Positions 61,366-64,000 of a stretch of 64,000 bases of DNA are shown here, piece after piece. Under the pieces are notes generated by a model, which was not told where the DNA came from, made no database searches, and saw nothing but the letters and a program-made list of their open reading frames with translations. The stretch covers positions 18,619,701 through 18,683,700 of the forward strand of contig CM051028.1 of assembly GCA_027627225.1 (NCBI GenBank). The letters run 5' to 3'. This DNA is from Congeria kusceri. Lineage: Eukaryota > Mollusca > Bivalvia > Myida > Dreissenidae. The position numbers were made by a program, and so were the translations under genes. Positions within the stretch are counted from its first letter, which is position 1, and every line of letters starts with the position of its first letter.

Positions 61366-61401
<36 letters not shown>
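61325..61401. repeat. Poly-C and (AT)n tracts (unit 4)
   Basis: About 32 bp of (TA)n. Confidence 0.9.
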
Positions 61402-61405
<4 letters not shown>

Positions 61406-64000
61406 CTAAGGGCCTTCCCCAGGATTTTTTCCAGGCGCCCCAGTCCCGAGAGAGGTGGCTTAGGTAGTGGTGTCCCCTCCCTACGTGGAATGTTTTTTCG
61501 CGGCATGTGTCAAATGACGTTATCTGGTGCCTTTTAGCTCTTAAAATTTAGGCAAACAGCTTTCATTTTTTGTAAACGTTTAAACGAAATGAAATAAACG
61601 AAACATCACTGTTAAAATGGTATACATCGAGCCTTTTAGAAGCATCGGGCGTCAATTTTGTTGCGAAACTGAAAGTAACTAATAATGTTTTTCGGATGTT
61701 TATGTCCAGTGCGCATCCCTTTCGCACAGTGACGTCATGATCAAACCAACTATTCTCGTCGTTCTCGAATATTTAGGTTACATTCGATCTACTTACGGAG
61801 CCTTTATTTGTTCGATTAATTATGTTCATATGGACATGCGTTTTGTGTTTTAACAGTTTTAATCGTAACAACTGTTGAACATAGTACTGATTGGACAATT
61901 GGTGAATTGTAAACATCTTGATTAAAATTATACATTTATATATATTCTTTGCTCGTGCAAAAATGGCGGGAAAATTTCCTCGTGCACGTCGTGCCTACGC
62001 GCGTCAAATGTTAGTAAAGCACATGGCCCGTACACGCACGCTTTCCATGCTTGGAACATGACGTCGTGGTTGTCAGCAGACATTTCGCGCTCTTTTGTAG
62101 GAAACACGGGTTTTACATGGCATGCATGTAAAACAAGACAGCTTATTTTATGAAACTACAACAGTGACACTGGATAGGCTTTACGATTACTATTTCATAT
62201 TAGCGTATTTTAGACTGATTTTCGCAGTTTATTTTGTTATTGTCATTATTAAATTTAGCAAAATAAATGTGTATATTATAAAATACGAAAGGCAGGAATC
62301 TCAGAAACGCAAAATCAAGCGTATTTGGACGCATATTTTTTCAAAAGGACGCATGTCAAACCCATGCCAAGAGTCCTTGGGACGCATGCTTTTTGGCTTA
62401 CTGCGTATACCCTGTTACTTAACACATACAGGAGTGCCTGCAGTAAACTCGGCAGTAGTCGCGATAAAATCAAGATCGGCCCCAGTACACACTGCAGCTG
62501 TCAAAGTCTAGTCCTTTAGCTCCGCCCACAGTAGTCTTTTAGCTCCGCCCACACCATTCCAGACAGTTACTATTAAATTACATTGGTAAATTACATTTGT
62601 CACTCATTGCTGTGCTTTAATGCACAAGTCAATTAGAATGTGCGAAATCGCCGAAATGTGACAAAAGGCGTCCTTAATTAAGAACAGTTTTGAACATATT
62701 TGACAACTTAAAACAAACATCATCGTTAAAATGAGTGAAAAACAGCTTCAGCTGATTTCATTAATTTATATTGTCAATCCAATTTCATCAATAACCACTA
62801 AATCTCAGTAATACGGTAATAGGAGTTTTTGTTTTGAAATAAATTTTATACGAAAATCTAGGGCTGAATTTTGACAGGAATATAAAAGCTTCGATCAATA
62901 ATCATACATAAAGGAACTTTCTAGTATATAACACCTTTGACAAGACATAAATTAACAATACTGGCGGTTATTTAAGTACAACATTGTGCAACGTCACTTA
63001 TCGTCGCCAATTTTACAGGTCACAAACATTTGTAAAACACATGCAAACACATACTTTGGTGTTTAATATCACCAATAATTGCTCCTTTTTACATTTTTGT
63101 GTTGTTAACCTGTTTCACAATTACTCTACTTGACAGTAACTTATGCTTTACTGTAATCACCGCATCATGACTTTTTACTAGGCCTACACATTACAAATCA
63201 GTCAACAAGTTTAGACCATCAATTGCTAATTGTCCAGAATTTACCCGTTTTAAAATTAATTATTGGTACAAAAATATTGTTTAATAAGACATGATTAAGT
63301 ATTATATATTATCATTATAATTACATACCCTATAAAAAAAAATATAAAGAATAATAATATTATAAATAATAATAATAATTATTATTATTATTATCATGAT
63401 TATTATTTTATTTATAACTGTAATATATTGCATAAATGTATAAATTGCAAAAATTCCATTCATTTTCGCAGGTCACATACTTAAATGTTATTTCTTTTCT
63501 ATTTGGGACTCCTACTTTTTAGGGGGAAGGGGTCCCAGGACGTCTATTTTAAAATCATAGTGAGATCCCTGGAAAGGGCGAGGGTTTGTTTTGACGCGAA
63601 TATGAGGTTACTTGTGTGTGGATACATGCCGATTGCGCCGATTCGTCAATGATAACGTCATTCCATAGAAGATAACCTGAGCGTTTCTATTGGCTTATAT
63701 CGATTTTACTGCGTAATGAAACTCCGCCTACAGGGGCGGTGCTTCACGGTGATTGATTACGACTTAGGAATAACAGCAAATCATTAAAATTTTCGGCGAA
63801 GTGACATCGCTTTGATCATTAACCAACTTGGTTGAGTGGGTGTACATGTTCATAGAGTGAAACACTGCCTTTATGACGCAAGAGATTAGCTTTCACAGCA
63901 GGTACTCTTGGTCTACTTCAGTCAACATAACTGATTAATTGCTAAAATACAGGCGCCCCGGGCGATGTTTATACGTGAAACACTAATTTAAGGCGCCCCG

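Larger units (their letters stand above)
56073..64000. repeat. Tandem unit 4, cut by the window end
   Basis: Collinear with unit 3 up to about position 54,220 of that unit. At several sites it has the base found in unit 1 rather than units 2 and 3. The window ends inside the GGCGCCCCGGG-rich stretch before the long hairpin, so the array may continue. Confidence 0.93.

Noticed and set aside
25046..64000. Possibility that the four units are an assembly or haplotype artefact
   Set aside because: Not excluded, but the copies differ by independent lesions, indels and tract lengths at many sites, which favours real tandem copies over a simple duplicated contig.

Overview
The window is animal nuclear DNA, AT-rich, intron-containing and crowded with transposable elements. 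It most likely comes from a bivalve mollusc. The reasons are a C1q-type exon, a CR1/jockey-like LINE with a 2A-like motif, tRNA-derived SINEs, and several families of non-autonomous elements whose cores are ~140-170 bp tandem units and whose 3' ends are a hairpin followed by CTAA. This last structure resembles the Helentron-like or 'pearl' elements known from bivalves. The species cannot be named from the sequence alone.

Layout. Positions 1-10,000 are intergenic with relics: a MULE-type transposase pseudogene (1501-2356, minus), an orphan C1q exon (2842-3139, minus), a foldback element, and two Helentron-like elements with tandem cores. Positions 10,617-16,705 are a long tandem-repeat element that was later hit by a 5'-truncated LINE (11,064-13,058, minus) and by a 1,014-bp hAT-type non-autonomous element (14,921-15,934) with a clean 8-bp target duplication. 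Positions 17,056-19,650 show no gene. Positions 19,653-20,103 are a ~450-bp uninterrupted TATC microsatellite. It abuts a decayed but long LINE (20,104-~23,390, plus) whose N-terminal segment carries a 2A-like ribosome-skipping motif.

The dominant structure is a head-to-tail array from 25,046 to the end of the window. It consists of four copies of a ~9.8-kb unit (25,046; 36,480; 46,261; 56,073; the fourth runs off the window). Each unit holds a complete three-exon gene on the minus strand for NDUFAF1, the CIA30-domain mitochondrial complex I assembly factor, predicted at 325 aa. Copies 3 and 4 look intact and appear to encode the same protein. Copy 1 has lost the GT donor of intron 2. Copy 2 has a 1-nt frameshift in exon 1 and has lost the AG acceptor of exon 2. 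Copy 1 alone also carries a ~1.6-kb minisatellite of about 37 units in intron 2, where the other copies have a single unit.

Within every unit the introns and flanks hold the same set of insertions: a foldback MITE, a G/C-tract MITE, a TIR element that itself contains a TTAA-flanked MITE with a tRNA-like sequence, a tRNA-derived SINE with target duplications, a copy-variable (AT)n tract, a long perfect hairpin, and two Helentron-like elements. These insertions therefore predate the duplication. The unit junctions lie inside one of the Helentron-like elements. I saw no CRISPR, operon or prokaryotic features, and no functional tRNA or rRNA gene.
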